Shown: in pieces, positions 52,784 to 62,588 of the stretch
How positions within the stretch are numbered: position 1 is the stretch's first letter
Layout: each line of letters opens with the position of its first letter
Assembly: GCA_965222485.1 (NCBI GenBank)
Contig: CBDCUC010000040.1
Span: 1,116,001 to 1,180,000 of the forward strand
Direction: 5' to 3'
DNA length: 64,000 nucleotides
DNA from: CBDCUC01 sp965222485
Lineage (GTDB): Bacteria; Pseudomonadota; Alphaproteobacteria; Rhizobiales; Hyphomicrobiaceae
Translations under genes and position numbers: made by a program
The notes under the pieces: model-generated
Told to the model about the DNA's origin: nothing
Databases searched by the model: none
What the model saw: the letters and a program-made list of their open reading frames with translations, nothing else

Positions 52784-54046
52784 ATGGCTGTTGTTGTCAT
52801 GAAGTTCGGCGGGACCTCCGTCGCCGACCTTGAACGCATTCGATGCGTCGCACGGCACGTCAAGAGAGAGGCGGATGCAGGAAACCAGGTGGCGGTTGTG
52901 GTGTCTGCAATGGCGGGAACAACCAACCAGCTTGTTTCGTGGGTGCGAGAGGCCGGCGACGTTCACGATGCGCGGGAATACGATGCCGTGGTTGCTTCCG
53001 GCGAACAGGTGAGCGCCGGGCTCTTAGCAATCGTGCTGCAATCAATGGGCGTCACGGCGCGATCGTGGCAGGGCTGGCAGATTCCCATTCAGACTGACAG
53101 CGCACATGGTGCAGCGCGCATCGTCAGTATCGATGTTAGCAATCTGAAGGAACGGATGAGTGCGGGCGAAGTGGCCGTGGTGACCGGCTTCCAGGGTTTG
53201 GAGCCAACAAAGCAGCGAATCGCAACATTAGGCAGGGGCGGGTCTGACACCAGCGCGGTTGCTGTAGCCGTCGCGTTAAAAGCCGATGTTTGCGATATCT
53301 ATACCGACGTTGACGGTGTCTACACGACCGATCCGCGCGTCGTGCCCAAAGCCCGTCGACTTAATAAGATATCCTATGAAGAAATGCTGGAGATGGCCTC
53401 GCAGGGCTCTAAGGTTTTGCAGACGCGTTCGGTGGAGCTTGCCATGCAAGCGCGCGTGCGCTTGAGGGTGCTGTCAAGTTTTGCGGTTCCAGAGGATTTG
53501 CCTGCCGTCAGAGACGGACAACTACCGGATCTTGGCACCATAGTTTGCGACGAGGATGAGATTGTGGAGCAGCATTTAGTTAGCGGCATCGCATATGCTA
53601 AGGACGAGGCCAAGGTGACCATACTAAAGGTCGATGACAAGCCGGGGGTTGCGGCTCGGATTTTCGGGCCGCTGGCGGATGCGCTGATAAATGTCGACAT
53701 GATCGTGCAAAACGTGACTCCCGACGGGGCCCATACCGATTTGACCTTTACCGTACAGGCCGTCGAGTTGCCGCGTACTCTTGAAGTGCTCAATTCGGTG
53801 CAGAAGGATGTCGGTGCCTTTGAGGTCAGAAGTTCGGCAGATGTTGTCAAAGTGTCCGTCATCGGAGTGGGCATGCGAAGCCATGCCGGCGTTGCAGCGC
53901 AGATGTTCAAGGCGCTTTCGGAAAAGGGCATCAACATCCTGGCGATTTCGACATCTGAGATAAAGATCAGCGTTCTCATCGATGCCAATTACGCCGAACT
54001 GGCCGTGCGCACGTTGCACGAAGTCTATGGGCTTGATGCTGAATAA
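52784..54046 (+). CDS. lysC: Aspartate kinase
   Basis: A 420-residue aspartokinase catalysing the first step from aspartate to lysine, threonine and methionine. It starts with the kinase motif VMKFGGTSVADLERI, has the amino-acid kinase fold with GRGGSDTSAVAVAVAL and YTDVDGVYTTDPR, and ends with two ACT domains (VSVIGVGMRSHAGVAAQMF) for feedback control. Length is normal. GGGA precedes the ATG. Confidence 0.97.
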   Translation: MAVVVMKFGGTSVADLERIRCVARHVKREADAGNQVAVVVSAMAGTTNQLVSWVREAGDVHDAREYDAVVASGEQVSAGLLAIVLQSMGVTARSWQGWQIPIQTDSAHGAARIVSIDVSNLKERMSAGEVAVVTGFQGLEPTKQRIATLGRGGSDTSAVAVAVALKADVCDIYTDVDGVYTTDPRVVPKARRLNKISYEEMLEMASQGSKVLQTRSVELAMQARVRLRVLSSFAVPEDLPAVRDGQLPDLGTIVCDEDEIVEQHLVSGIAYAKDEAKVTILKVDDKPGVAARIFGPLADALINVDMIVQNVTPDGAHTDLTFTVQAVELPRTLEVLNSVQKDVGAFEVRSSADVVKVSVIGVGMRSHAGVAAQMFKALSEKGINILAISTSEIKISVLIDANYAELAVRTLHEVYGLDAE

Positions 54047-54392
54047 GAACGAACGTGCACGACCGTGCTCTGCTTGTTTTCCCATTCAGCAGGCATGCAC
54101 ATCAAGAATGCCGGCAGGAGCGGTAATTGACGCGTTACTGCCAGTGATCGAAATACGGGCGCGATAATGCCGCCAGCGGTCAACCGCTGTGCTGGTTGGT
54201 GCCAAACGACAAGTTGAGGGCGACAGACCATAGGCGCCCTTCGCAAGATTTCGCACTCCCGCTTTCATAATGCGGCCTCAAATCGGGGTCTTCTCGGCGG
54301 CGGGATTAATTTCAACTCCGCTTATTAAAAAAAGCGGACCGGCCTTTTGGCGGTGGCTCATGCAAGGTAGGCGTGGCGACGAGCCCCACATC

Positions 54393-56651
54393 ATGACACC
54401 GGAACCGGCGCTGCGCGTAATCATGCGGCGGTTACGGGAGATTATGGCCGAGCCGGGCGATGGCCAATCGCGTCTGGATAAGATCGTGCACCTTGTCGCC
54501 GGCGTGATGGTCGCGGAAGTTTGTTCGATTTATCTGCGTCGGCGTGATGGCAGTTTGGAGCTGTTTGCAACAGAGGGCTTGAATCGCGAGGCCGTGCATA
54601 CGACGCGGCTTAACCGGGGAGAAGGCTTGGTTGGCCGCTGTGCCGAACTGAGCACGCCCATCAATGAGCCGGATGCGCAGCATCATCCCGCGTTCTCCTA
54701 CAGGCCAGAGACCGGAGAAGAACTCTATCATTCGTTATTGGCGGTACCGATCCAGCGGTCGGGGCAGCTGCTTGGTGTGTTGGTCGTCCAAAATCACACC
54801 ATGAAGCAGTATACCGATGAAGATGAAGAGGTCATGCAGGTGACGGCGATGATTGTCGCCGAGCATCTTGTGTCCGGCACGGTCGCAGGTTCGGATGCGG
54901 ACATAGAACTCTCAAACTCTTTGTCGGCGATTATCAATGGCGAGCCGATATCGGAAGGCATCGCGTTGGGTCATGTCGTATTGCATGAGCCGCGTGTTGC
55001 GGTGACGACGCTCGTTGCCGAAGACCCAGCGGCGGAACTTGACCGCCTCACCCGCGCCGTTAGCGAGTTACGCCAAGCGCTGCAGGACATGTTTGACCAC
55101 GAGCAGCTGGCGGAAGCCGGCGAGCATCGCGATGTGCTGGAGGCGATTCGGATGTTTGCGAACGATCGCGGCTGGGAGCGTCGTTTGCGCGAGGCGGTCG
55201 AGGGAGGTCTAACGGCCGAGGCCGCGGTGGAGCGCGTGCAAAATCGGACGCGTGCCCAAATGCTCAGGCAAAACGACCCTTACTGGCGCGAACGAATGCG
55301 TGATCTGGACGGTCTATCGGATCGTCTATTGCGCACATTGGCGGGACGCGCCGGGGCCGATGTCAGGCACCCCAACATGCGGCCCGACACGATATTAGTC
55401 GCCCGGACGCTAGGGCCAGCAGAGCTTCTGGACTACGACCGTTCCAAGCTACGCGGCCTAGTGGTGGAAGATGGCAGTGCGCAAAGCCATGTCGCCATTG
55501 TTGCAAAAGCACTTGGCATGCCCGCGGTCGGCCAGGCCGTGCGGATTGTGGAACGGGTTGCGGCTGGCGACGCCATAATCGTCGATGCTGTTTCCGGAGA
55601 AGTCCACCTGCGTCCGACCAGCGATGTGATCAAGGCTTATTCCGACAAAGTCCGTTTCCGGGCAAAGCGGCAGAGGAAGTACGATGCGTTGCGTGACACG
55701 CCCGCAATGACCAAGGATGGCGTGCCAATCAGTCTGCAAATAAACGCAGGCCTTTTCGTTGATATGTCGCATCTTACAGAGTCTGGCGCAGACGGTGTCG
55801 GTCTGTTTCGCACTGAGCTGATGTTTATGATGTCGGATACAATTCCGCGGCTGGATGTACAGGAAAAAACATACAGGCAGGCATTGGACGAAGCGGGGGG
55901 ACGGCCGATTGTCTTCCGCACCCTGGATGTAGGTGGGGACAAGGCGCTGCCCTACTTGCACACGGTGCCTGAGGAAAACCCCGCCATGGGATGGCGCGCA
56001 GTGCGAATGTCTCTCGACCGGCCGGCATTGTTCCGACTGCAGGTGCGCGCGCTCATTCGCGCTACAGGAGAGCGGGAACTCAGTCTCATGGTGCCGATGA
56101 TAAGTGCGGCACGTGAAATCGATGATGTTCAGGCTCTTGTTGAAAAAGAGAAAAAGCTCGCAAGTAAGCACGGTTATCCTTTGCCCAGAAAGATTCGGCT
56201 CGGAGCGATGCTTGAAGTACCCAGCTTGCTGTTTGAATTGGACCAGCTTTTCGAGCGCGTCGACTTTGTTTCGATAGGAAGCAATGATCTAATGCAGTTT
56301 CTGTTTGCCTCGGATAGAACAAATGCCAAGGTTGCGAATAGGTTCGATAACCTGTCGGTGGCGCCGGTTCGCGTTTTGAAGTCAATTGTAGAGAGAGCAG
56401 AGGTGCACGGCGTGCCGGTAACCTTGTGCGGCGAAATGGCTGCGCATCCGCTGGAGGCCATGGTCTTAATCGCGCTGGGCTATCGCAACCTGTCGATGGC
56501 GCCAGCGGCGATCGGGCCGGTGAAGGCAATGATACTTTCGCTCGACGCGGACGAGGCTGGGCACCGGGTCAATGAGCTACTTGAGACCTCTTGTCCCGAT
56601 ATGCGTAGCCAGTTGGAAATATTCGCAAAAGAGCAAGACGTCGAGCTTTAG
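54393..56651 (+). CDS. ptsP: PEP-protein phosphotransferase of the nitrogen PTS (EI-Ntr)
   Basis: A roughly 752-residue protein: N-terminal GAF domain (about 15-170), then EI N-terminal domain, mobile His domain with the phospho-His in SAQSHVAIVAKALGMP, and PEP-binding TIM barrel (GLFRTELMFM, FRTLDVGGDK, GSNDLMQFLFASDR, VTLCGEMAAHP). It starts the PTS-Ntr phosphorelay to NPr and EIIA-Ntr, linking nitrogen and potassium status. I chose ATG 54393 because homologues begin at this point (MTPEPALRVIMRRLREIM); in-frame ATGs at 54270 and 54360 are alternatives. Confidence 0.95.
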   Translation: MTPEPALRVIMRRLREIMAEPGDGQSRLDKIVHLVAGVMVAEVCSIYLRRRDGSLELFATEGLNREAVHTTRLNRGEGLVGRCAELSTPINEPDAQHHPAFSYRPETGEELYHSLLAVPIQRSGQLLGVLVVQNHTMKQYTDEDEEVMQVTAMIVAEHLVSGTVAGSDADIELSNSLSAIINGEPISEGIALGHVVLHEPRVAVTTLVAEDPAAELDRLTRAVSELRQALQDMFDHEQLAEAGEHRDVLEAIRMFANDRGWERRLREAVEGGLTAEAAVERVQNRTRAQMLRQNDPYWRERMRDLDGLSDRLLRTLAGRAGADVRHPNMRPDTILVARTLGPAELLDYDRSKLRGLVVEDGSAQSHVAIVAKALGMPAVGQAVRIVERVAAGDAIIVDAVSGEVHLRPTSDVIKAYSDKVRFRAKRQRKYDALRDTPAMTKDGVPISLQINAGLFVDMSHLTESGADGVGLFRTELMFMMSDTIPRLDVQEKTYRQALDEAGGRPIVFRTLDVGGDKALPYLHTVPEENPAMGWRAVRMSLDRPALFRLQVRALIRATGERELSLMVPMISAAREIDDVQALVEKEKKLASKHGYPLPRKIRLGAMLEVPSLLFELDQLFERVDFVSIGSNDLMQFLFASDRTNAKVANRFDNLSVAPVRVLKSIVERAEVHGVPVTLCGEMAAHPLEAMVLIALGYRNLSMAPAAIGPVKAMILSLDADEAGHRVNELLETSCPDMRSQLEIFAKEQDVEL

Positions 56652-56869
56652 GCCATAATCTCATCACCCTTGCGATGTTGTAGCTTTGCCGCGGATTGGC
56701 CATTCGGCTGGTTCAAATTGGAGACGCCTAAGGGTTTCGTATTCTGGCTTCGGTCTAGCGGGTTGTGAGCCTTACAGGTCGCGATGGGTGCCCGGGCCGT
56801 CGGTTTGGGCGCGAATCTGAGGGCGCCGACAGAACCTTGGTTTTAGAGTATACGGATTCAGAGCACGTG

Positions 56870-57640
56870 ATGATGTCGGACGTTGCTGGGCCTGAAGCGG
56901 AGATCGCCAAGTTATTTCTCGATCTACGCAACTATCTTGGCCGAACGCAGCGCGAGGTCGCCGTGTTAGTGTCGACCGATATTAATGTCATCATTGCTCT
57001 GGAAACGGGCAACATTGCCCAACTGCCGAGTTGGAATGTTGTTGAACGGGTTGTGCGCGACTATTTGGACCTTGCGGCGATGGATCCTGAGCCGGTGTTG
57101 CATGTCCTGGGCGAGCAACTCGGTGTAAGGTCTGTCGCGCCAGCGCCGGAGATTGAGGTTGCGCCGCCGGTAGATCCAATGCCAGCGGTTAGAAATGTCC
57201 CACGTTCGCAGCATCAACAGGATGCTGGCTGGTTTGCGTCGCGTGCGCGACGGTGGCGCGCTTCCCAGGCGGATGTGCCGGTTAGGCGAACGGGTAACGG
57301 ACAGCCACAAGAACGGACGCAAACGGTCATTCCCGCGGCGACTGCCGCGGTTCATGCTCCGGTTGCGGAGGCCGCACCGGAGGAAGGACATGGCCGAAGG
57401 CCCCTACAACGGTTACGGGTCGTAGCGCTCGTTGTTACCGTTGCCGCAATCTTATTGTTCCAGGCGCCGGTGTTGGATGTAGCGGTGGCCTATCTGCCGC
57501 AGCCCGTCGGGGCGGCACTGGTGCAGACACGGGAATTCGTGCTGCTCCAGCTGGCGCCGGAGCGTGATGGGATGAGATGGATAGAGGTGGATGATCCGCG
57601 CTCCCGGCGAGCGGATAAGTTGCCGGTTAAGTCACCATAG
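56870..57640 (+). CDS. Helix-turn-helix membrane protein, RodZ-like layout
   Basis: A 256-residue protein: N-terminal XRE-like helix-turn-helix (about 10-70, LRNYLGRTQREVAVLVSTDINVIIALETG), a long Pro/Ala/Arg-rich linker, one membrane helix (VVALVVTVAAILLFQAPVL, about 180-200) and a periplasmic tail. This layout recalls RodZ/HTH_25 proteins, which connect MreB to the envelope, but the RodZ C-terminal domain is not evident. ATG 56870 is preferred; the frame runs back to a GTG at 56765. It lies between ptsP and prfA, a conserved position in the order. Confidence 0.8.
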   Translation: MMSDVAGPEAEIAKLFLDLRNYLGRTQREVAVLVSTDINVIIALETGNIAQLPSWNVVERVVRDYLDLAAMDPEPVLHVLGEQLGVRSVAPAPEIEVAPPVDPMPAVRNVPRSQHQQDAGWFASRARRWRASQADVPVRRTGNGQPQERTQTVIPAATAAVHAPVAEAAPEEGHGRRPLQRLRVVALVVTVAAILLFQAPVLDVAVAYLPQPVGAALVQTREFVLLQLAPERDGMRWIEVDDPRSRRADKLPVKSP

Positions 57641-57866
57641 AGCATCTTCACGCAGCAGGTTTTTATCGCGGTGCGCACACGGGTTTTGTCAAACCCTTCT
57701 GCAAATGCACAGGTGTCTTGCACTTTCTGCGGATCCACCGGCCAGGGTTCTTTCGCAGCAGCTCAAGTTGGGTTAGTCCAAGACGGTGTTCGCGATTCAC
57801 GGTTACGGTTCGGTTTCAGTTTCAGCTCAGCCAGTTCAAATAAAGGGCCATTTGGCATTTTTGCCC

Positions 57867-58955
57867 ATGAGTGCACTACCTAAAGAAAAACTCGATCAGC
57901 TGGTTGAGCGTTGGCAAAACATTCAATCCACTCTCAATGAGGGTGTGGACCAAGATGTGTATGCCCGGCTTACAAAGGAATTCTCCAGCCTTGATCCCGT
58001 CGTCGGCACGATTAACGAGCTGAGGGAGGCAGAAAATGAGGTGGCCGATCTAAAGGTGATGCTGGAGGACAGCGGCACGGATCAGGAGGTTGCAGAGCTG
58101 GCACGCGGCGAGCTGGACGAACTGACCGGGCGCATCTCGGAGATTGAGCAGGAACTCAAGATTGCATTGCTTCCCAAGGACGCGGCGGATGACCGAAGTG
58201 CCATTCTGGAAATCCGGGCAGGCACCGGAGGCGATGAAGCGGCGCTGTTTGCCGCAGATCTGTCGCGTATGTATATGCGCTACGCGGATCTTCAGGGTTG
58301 GAAGACTGAAATCATTTCGGGTTCCGAAAGCGACCTCGGCGGCTATCGAGAAGTCGTTATTTCGGTTTCCGGACAGGGTGTTTTTGCGCGGCTGAAGTTT
58401 GAATCGGGTGTGCACCGTGTTCAGCGCATTCCTGCAACGGAGACTGGTGGGCGGATTCATACGTCGGCAGCGACGGTGGCTGTTCTTCCGGAAGCGGAAG
58501 ACATTGATATCGATATCAAAGCTGAAGATATCCGAATTGATACAATGCGTGCCGGCGGGGCTGGCGGCCAGCACGTGAACACGACCGATAGTGCTGTTCG
58601 GATTACCCACCTGCCAACAGGAATTACCGTTGTTTCTTCTGAAAAATCGCAGCATCAGAACAGGCGTCTGGCCATGCAGGTGCTGCGCTCGCGCGTCTAT
58701 GAGCTTGAGCGCGAAAAGGTGGCAGGTGAGCGTGCCGAAGCCCGAAAGTTGCAGGTGGGGACGGGGGATAGGTCGCAGCGCGTTCGTACGTATAATTTCC
58801 CACAAGGCCGTGTCACTGACCATCGCATCAATATGACCTTGCACAAGCTTGATCAGGTTATGCAGGGCGATGGTCTTGATGAAATGATTTCGGCGTTGAT
58901 TGCGGATCACCAGGCGACACTTCTGGCGACGATAGAAGATGAAAACGCTGGCTAA
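57867..58955 (+). CDS. prfA: Peptide chain release factor 1
   Basis: A 362-residue RF1 that ends translation at UAA and UAG. The catalytic GGQ is at 233-235 (RAGGAGGQHVNTTDSAV) and the anticodon-like PAT tripeptide at 189-191 (RIPATETGGRIHTS). Length matches E. coli RF1. ATG 57867 gives this length; the frame extends to 57786. The last 17 bases overlap prmC, whose product methylates the GGQ glutamine. Confidence 0.97.
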   Translation: MSALPKEKLDQLVERWQNIQSTLNEGVDQDVYARLTKEFSSLDPVVGTINELREAENEVADLKVMLEDSGTDQEVAELARGELDELTGRISEIEQELKIALLPKDAADDRSAILEIRAGTGGDEAALFAADLSRMYMRYADLQGWKTEIISGSESDLGGYREVVISVSGQGVFARLKFESGVHRVQRIPATETGGRIHTSAATVAVLPEAEDIDIDIKAEDIRIDTMRAGGAGGQHVNTTDSAVRITHLPTGITVVSSEKSQHQNRRLAMQVLRSRVYELEREKVAGERAEARKLQVGTGDRSQRVRTYNFPQGRVTDHRINMTLHKLDQVMQGDGLDEMISALIADHQATLLATIEDENAG

Positions 58956-59865
58956 CAAAAGCAATTGCGCGGCGGTGTCTGGCACTATCGGTATCGCACC
59001 TGGCGCGCGCATCAGCGAAGCGGTCATCCTTGTAGGCGCTGCACTTGCCGAGGCGGGTCTTGATGCTCCATCGCATGAGGCGCGCGCGCTCATTCGTGCA
59101 GCGTTATCGATGACAGGTGCTGAGTTGCTGCTGGCAGATCAGCGCATCCTGAAGAAACAGGATGCGCAGCGCATCAGCGCATTTGTGGCGCGCCGTTCAG
59201 CGCGGGAGCCACTATCGCGTATTGTCGGTGAACGTGAGTTTTACGGGCGTAAGTTCTCGCTTTCGCCAGCAACGCTCGATCCTCGGGCGGACAGTGAGAC
59301 TGTCATTGAAGCAGTAATGGAGCTGATTGCGGATGCCGGGTGGGAGCAGCGCGCTCTTCGCGTCCTAGATGTCGGCACCGGTAGCGGTGCGCTCCTATTG
59401 ACGTTGTTGGCGGAATTGCCGAATGCAAGCGGCGTGGGAACAGATATCAGTGACGATGCGCTGCGCGTTGCATCTGACAATGCCAAACGCCTGGGCGTGA
59501 CGGAGCGCGCACGGTTTATCAATCATTCGATGCTGGACGGGCTAGCGCACGCGGAAGGTACGTTCGATGTGCTTGTGTCGAACCCGCCTTACATCGCGTC
59601 CGCCGAGATCAATGGCTTGCAGCCCGAAGTTCGGTTGCATGATCCGATCGTCGCGCTGGATGGAGGTGCGGATGGTCTTGATGCGCTACGGGCGATCGCC
59701 AGCGGATTGCGGAGAGCCATTCCAAAAGGTATCGCAGTTATTGAATTTGGGTTTGGGCAGAAGGCATCTTGCAAGCAGATCCTCGAGGGCGAAGGATTTG
59801 AAATGCTTCGGTTTTGGGTGGATCTTGAAGGCCACACACGGTGTGTGGCGGTGGTGTCACAGTAA
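58939..59865 (+). CDS. prmC: Release factor glutamine N5-methyltransferase
   Basis: A 308-residue SAM-dependent enzyme methylating the Gln of the GGQ motif in RF1 and RF2. The N-terminal helical domain binds the release factor; the SAM loop is DVGTGSGAL (from residue 144), and the substrate-binding NPPY is at 215-218. Overlap with prfA implies coupled expression. Confidence 0.96.
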   Translation: MKTLANKSNCAAVSGTIGIAPGARISEAVILVGAALAEAGLDAPSHEARALIRAALSMTGAELLLADQRILKKQDAQRISAFVARRSAREPLSRIVGEREFYGRKFSLSPATLDPRADSETVIEAVMELIADAGWEQRALRVLDVGTGSGALLLTLLAELPNASGVGTDISDDALRVASDNAKRLGVTERARFINHSMLDGLAHAEGTFDVLVSNPPYIASAEINGLQPEVRLHDPIVALDGGADGLDALRAIASGLRRAIPKGIAVIEFGFGQKASCKQILEGEGFEMLRFWVDLEGHTRCVAVVSQ

Positions 59866-60712
59866 CCATTGCATGATGAAAAACGCTTGGATTTAACGGC
59901 CTTCCAAGCTAGTGTAGTTATCGGGCGAAGCAATAATTTGCGCGCAACGCCTCGAGCCGGAGGGCTTTCGGTTCACGCTGGCGGCGCGATAGAGAATGCA
60001 AGTGCAGGGATATTTACACCGGGTGGTGTGTTGTCCGGCAAGCGTCCTCCAGGACTGAAACAACGCGTTTAACGCATAGAGCGCCTCAATTCCGCTTGAT
60101 CTTATCGACCTTTGAGAGCTGATACGCAGCAACATACCTTTGGCGGAAAGGCGAAATACTAGCGAGTTCGTTCGAACAGGCCGTGTTTGCTGGCCGTTTT
60201 GCCTGTCTGCAACAGACACAAGGACGACCGGAAGGGGTAACTTTTCGGGGAATGCAATATGGGGTTGGTTGACGTTTGAACTCGAATCCAGAGCGTATTC
60301 GGCCGGGGGAAATGGCTGATCGTTTCGGCAGTTCGAGCGGGCTACTCATGGGGCAGAATCGATAGAATTGCCAGGTATTTGGCACATATTGAACGAACTG
60401 AAAGGTGCCGCCTTTCATGTTTTCGGGCTGGATCTAAACGATGGGCATTCGTGTCCGGTTCGCCTGCCCAACATGACGGGTGGTGCGGGTTGAGATTGGT
60501 TTGCACAACGTGCAGACCGCAACAAAGGTCTTTGTCGAATTGAGCTGGATGTTGGCCCAATTCGGCAGAACTCCCGGCGTTTTCCAATGTGGAAGGCGAA
60601 AGGGTTAACGTGCTTGTTCGGTGCGGTTGGCTGTAGAGCTGGCAGAACGTGCTGCAAGGACAACAAGAGCGCCATCACAATGGCAGTATCAAAGAGACGA
60701 GAACGAGAGCCG
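59866..60712. other. Intergenic region before DUF4167 gene
   Basis: About 0.85 kb. The only sizable frame is a minus-strand one at 60086-60418, without recognisable features. In-frame extension of the DUF4167 gene back to 60587 is not conserved in the family. I see no rRNA, tRNA or known small RNA motif. Confidence 0.45.
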
Positions 60713-61438
60713 ATGAGGCAGGGACAGCAGAATCGCCGGGGGCGTGGACGTAATCGTAAGGGTCAGAATCCGTTGACCAGAAGCTTTGAAAGCAACGGTC
60801 CGGATATCAAGATTCGCGGCACACCATCCCATATCGCAGAAAAATATTCGTCGTTAGCACGTGATGCGCAATCATCCGGCGATCCCGTTTTGGCAGAGAA
60901 CTATCTACAACACGCAGAGCATTACAACCGCATTATATTTACATTCCGCGAGCAACAGGGTGGCGAGGCTCCATCCACTAATCCTGGCGGCCGTCAACGT
61001 GGTTCGTCGGGTGATGTCAATGAGGGCGTGGAGCTTGCGGAAGAAGACAACGAAGAGCTGACGGCCGATGGTCAAGCCGGTGCAGGTCAGCATGGAGACT
61101 CGCAGCCAGCCGGCGGGCGTAGCGAGGGCCAGCGGCGCCAATCTCGACCGCAGCGCGGGCGCCGTGGGGCAAATCCTGCAAATGGAACTGGTGAGCAGCC
61201 CGATGTCATGCAGGGGCGTCAGAACGGCTCTGGTCGGGGTGGTGCAGATCGCTCGCAGCGGCGAGGTAATCGCGAGATGCAGTCAACACCGGATGCGGAA
61301 GTTTACGGCAGCGCCCATGAGCAGCCCGAATTCTTGCGGCGACCGGTTCGTCGGCCAAGGCGGTCGCAGAATGAACCTGCGGCTGAAAGCAATGAGACCT
61401 CAGAGCCGGCGGCTGTGGGCGACGAAGCCAACGATTGA
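60713..61438 (+). CDS. DUF4167 domain protein
   Basis: A 241-residue, strongly basic then low-complexity protein. The N-terminal 75 residues match DUF4167 (RQGQQNRRGRGRNRKGQNP, NPLTRSFESNGPDIKIRG, AEKYSSLARDAQSSGDPVL, NYLQHAEHYNRII), a domain widespread in Alphaproteobacteria and near-absent elsewhere. The rest is Gly/Gln/Arg/Glu-rich and probably disordered, suggesting RNA or nucleic-acid binding. ATG 60713 is the family start (MRQGQQNRR). Function unknown. Confidence 0.93.
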   Translation: MRQGQQNRRGRGRNRKGQNPLTRSFESNGPDIKIRGTPSHIAEKYSSLARDAQSSGDPVLAENYLQHAEHYNRIIFTFREQQGGEAPSTNPGGRQRGSSGDVNEGVELAEEDNEELTADGQAGAGQHGDSQPAGGRSEGQRRQSRPQRGRRGANPANGTGEQPDVMQGRQNGSGRGGADRSQRRGNREMQSTPDAEVYGSAHEQPEFLRRPVRRPRRSQNEPAAESNETSEPAAVGDEAND

Positions 61439-61545
61439 TCACGCCGGCCGTTCAACAAATTCAATATGAATGTCTAATGGTGTCCGCCAACACGCTTTCC
61501 TTAATGGGTGCGCGTGGTGGCGACGGGTCTGCATTTCATTGGTTG

Positions 61546-62313
61546 TCATTGGTTTAGCGGGTCATTCACCGCTATGACACCATCTGATTCAACCGTAGCG
61601 TATATTCCGAAGTCCGCGTGGCTCCAGGTGCGCTTGAGGATCGCGGGAATGGCTATGTCGCGGCTGGCCGTTGTTGGGTCGACCTCGGTGGCAGCGCAAC
61701 GCTGCGTTCGCGCAAAGCCCTTGAGCTGGACAGGACCGGCTCGAAAGTCCTTACCGACAAGATCAAATTCGGCCCAGGCGGGCAGTCCATCTATAACGAT
61801 GTTGGGCCGAAATCTGAGTGGGTCGATTGACCTGCCTGCGGCGCGCTCAAGTTCGCGCAAGGATTCCAGGTTAATAATGTGCACGCATTTGGCGGCGACA
61901 TCAGACATGCTGTGGCCCGGACTCGATACAATTTTCGGAGCCCCACGTAGTGCATCTTTCATGTAGGCGGCGAAGAATTGTTCAATCATCTGGCGGCCGA
62001 TCTTGGCGGTCAATACGCCACACGCGACTTGTTTTCCGTCGCGGCAAATCGTTAACGTCTTTGTTTCCTCGTCAAACTCCGTGTGAAGCGTGGCGAGCTT
62101 TTCGTCGCGCATTAGCATCAGGAAGTTTATCTTGGGCAGGTGCTTGGGTGCTGCTGAATTAAATCGGCCCGGCCCATTTTCTATTGCCCATGCGCGGTCG
62201 AATGGAAGTGTCTCGCCCGTCTTCATGTCTGCAGAGTCCAGCGGCTGGGGCGATAGACCTTTGACGGGATAGCGGTAGATGGCGACGATTTGGGCTTCGG
62301 CCGTTGATGGCAT
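61546..62313 (-). CDS. MOSC domain protein
   Basis: A 255-residue protein with an N-terminal MOSC beta-barrel (IVAIYRYPVKGLSPQPLD) and a C-terminal MOSC domain with the conserved Cys in ARTQRCAATEVDPTTASRD. MOSC proteins bind sulfur carriers or molybdenum cofactor; YcbX and mARC are examples with N-hydroxylated-base reduction. It lies between the DUF4167 and clpB genes and is transcribed away from clpB. GGGAAG precedes the ATG. Confidence 0.92.
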   Translation of the reverse strand: MPSTAEAQIVAIYRYPVKGLSPQPLDSADMKTGETLPFDRAWAIENGPGRFNSAAPKHLPKINFLMLMRDEKLATLHTEFDEETKTLTICRDGKQVACGVLTAKIGRQMIEQFFAAYMKDALRGAPKIVSSPGHSMSDVAAKCVHIINLESLRELERAAGRSIDPLRFRPNIVIDGLPAWAEFDLVGKDFRAGPVQLKGFARTQRCAATEVDPTTASRDIAIPAILKRTWSHADFGIYATVESDGVIAVNDPLNQ

Positions 62314-62588
62314 GGACTTCCCAATGGGTTGATGCGGTTTGGTCTAGATGACCCGCAGATGTTGCCATAGGCAACACGAACAATTCGTTGAGGGTTTCGC
62401 AACAAGCATGACGCAACCCCCTTTTTCGCGATGGCGAACACACTATATCCCTAAGCGTGACACCGCGCCTCTGGGATGCCTCGATGGGTCCTGCGTGGCA
62501 GATTGTCGCGATATGTGAATTCGTTTTTCCGGACGCTTCGTCCATGCCCGTGTGGGTGGAAGATGCGTGCAAGAGGAGGCCGAACCTT

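Noticed and set aside
60086..60418. A 110-residue minus-strand frame before the DUF4167 gene
   Set aside because: Composition is unlike the neighbours (many Pro, Arg, Cys), there is no ribosome site and no family resemblance.
62440..62450. Possible heat-shock promoter -10 (CTATAT) before clpB
   Set aside because: No convincing CTTG-type -35 at the right spacing, so I do not list it.
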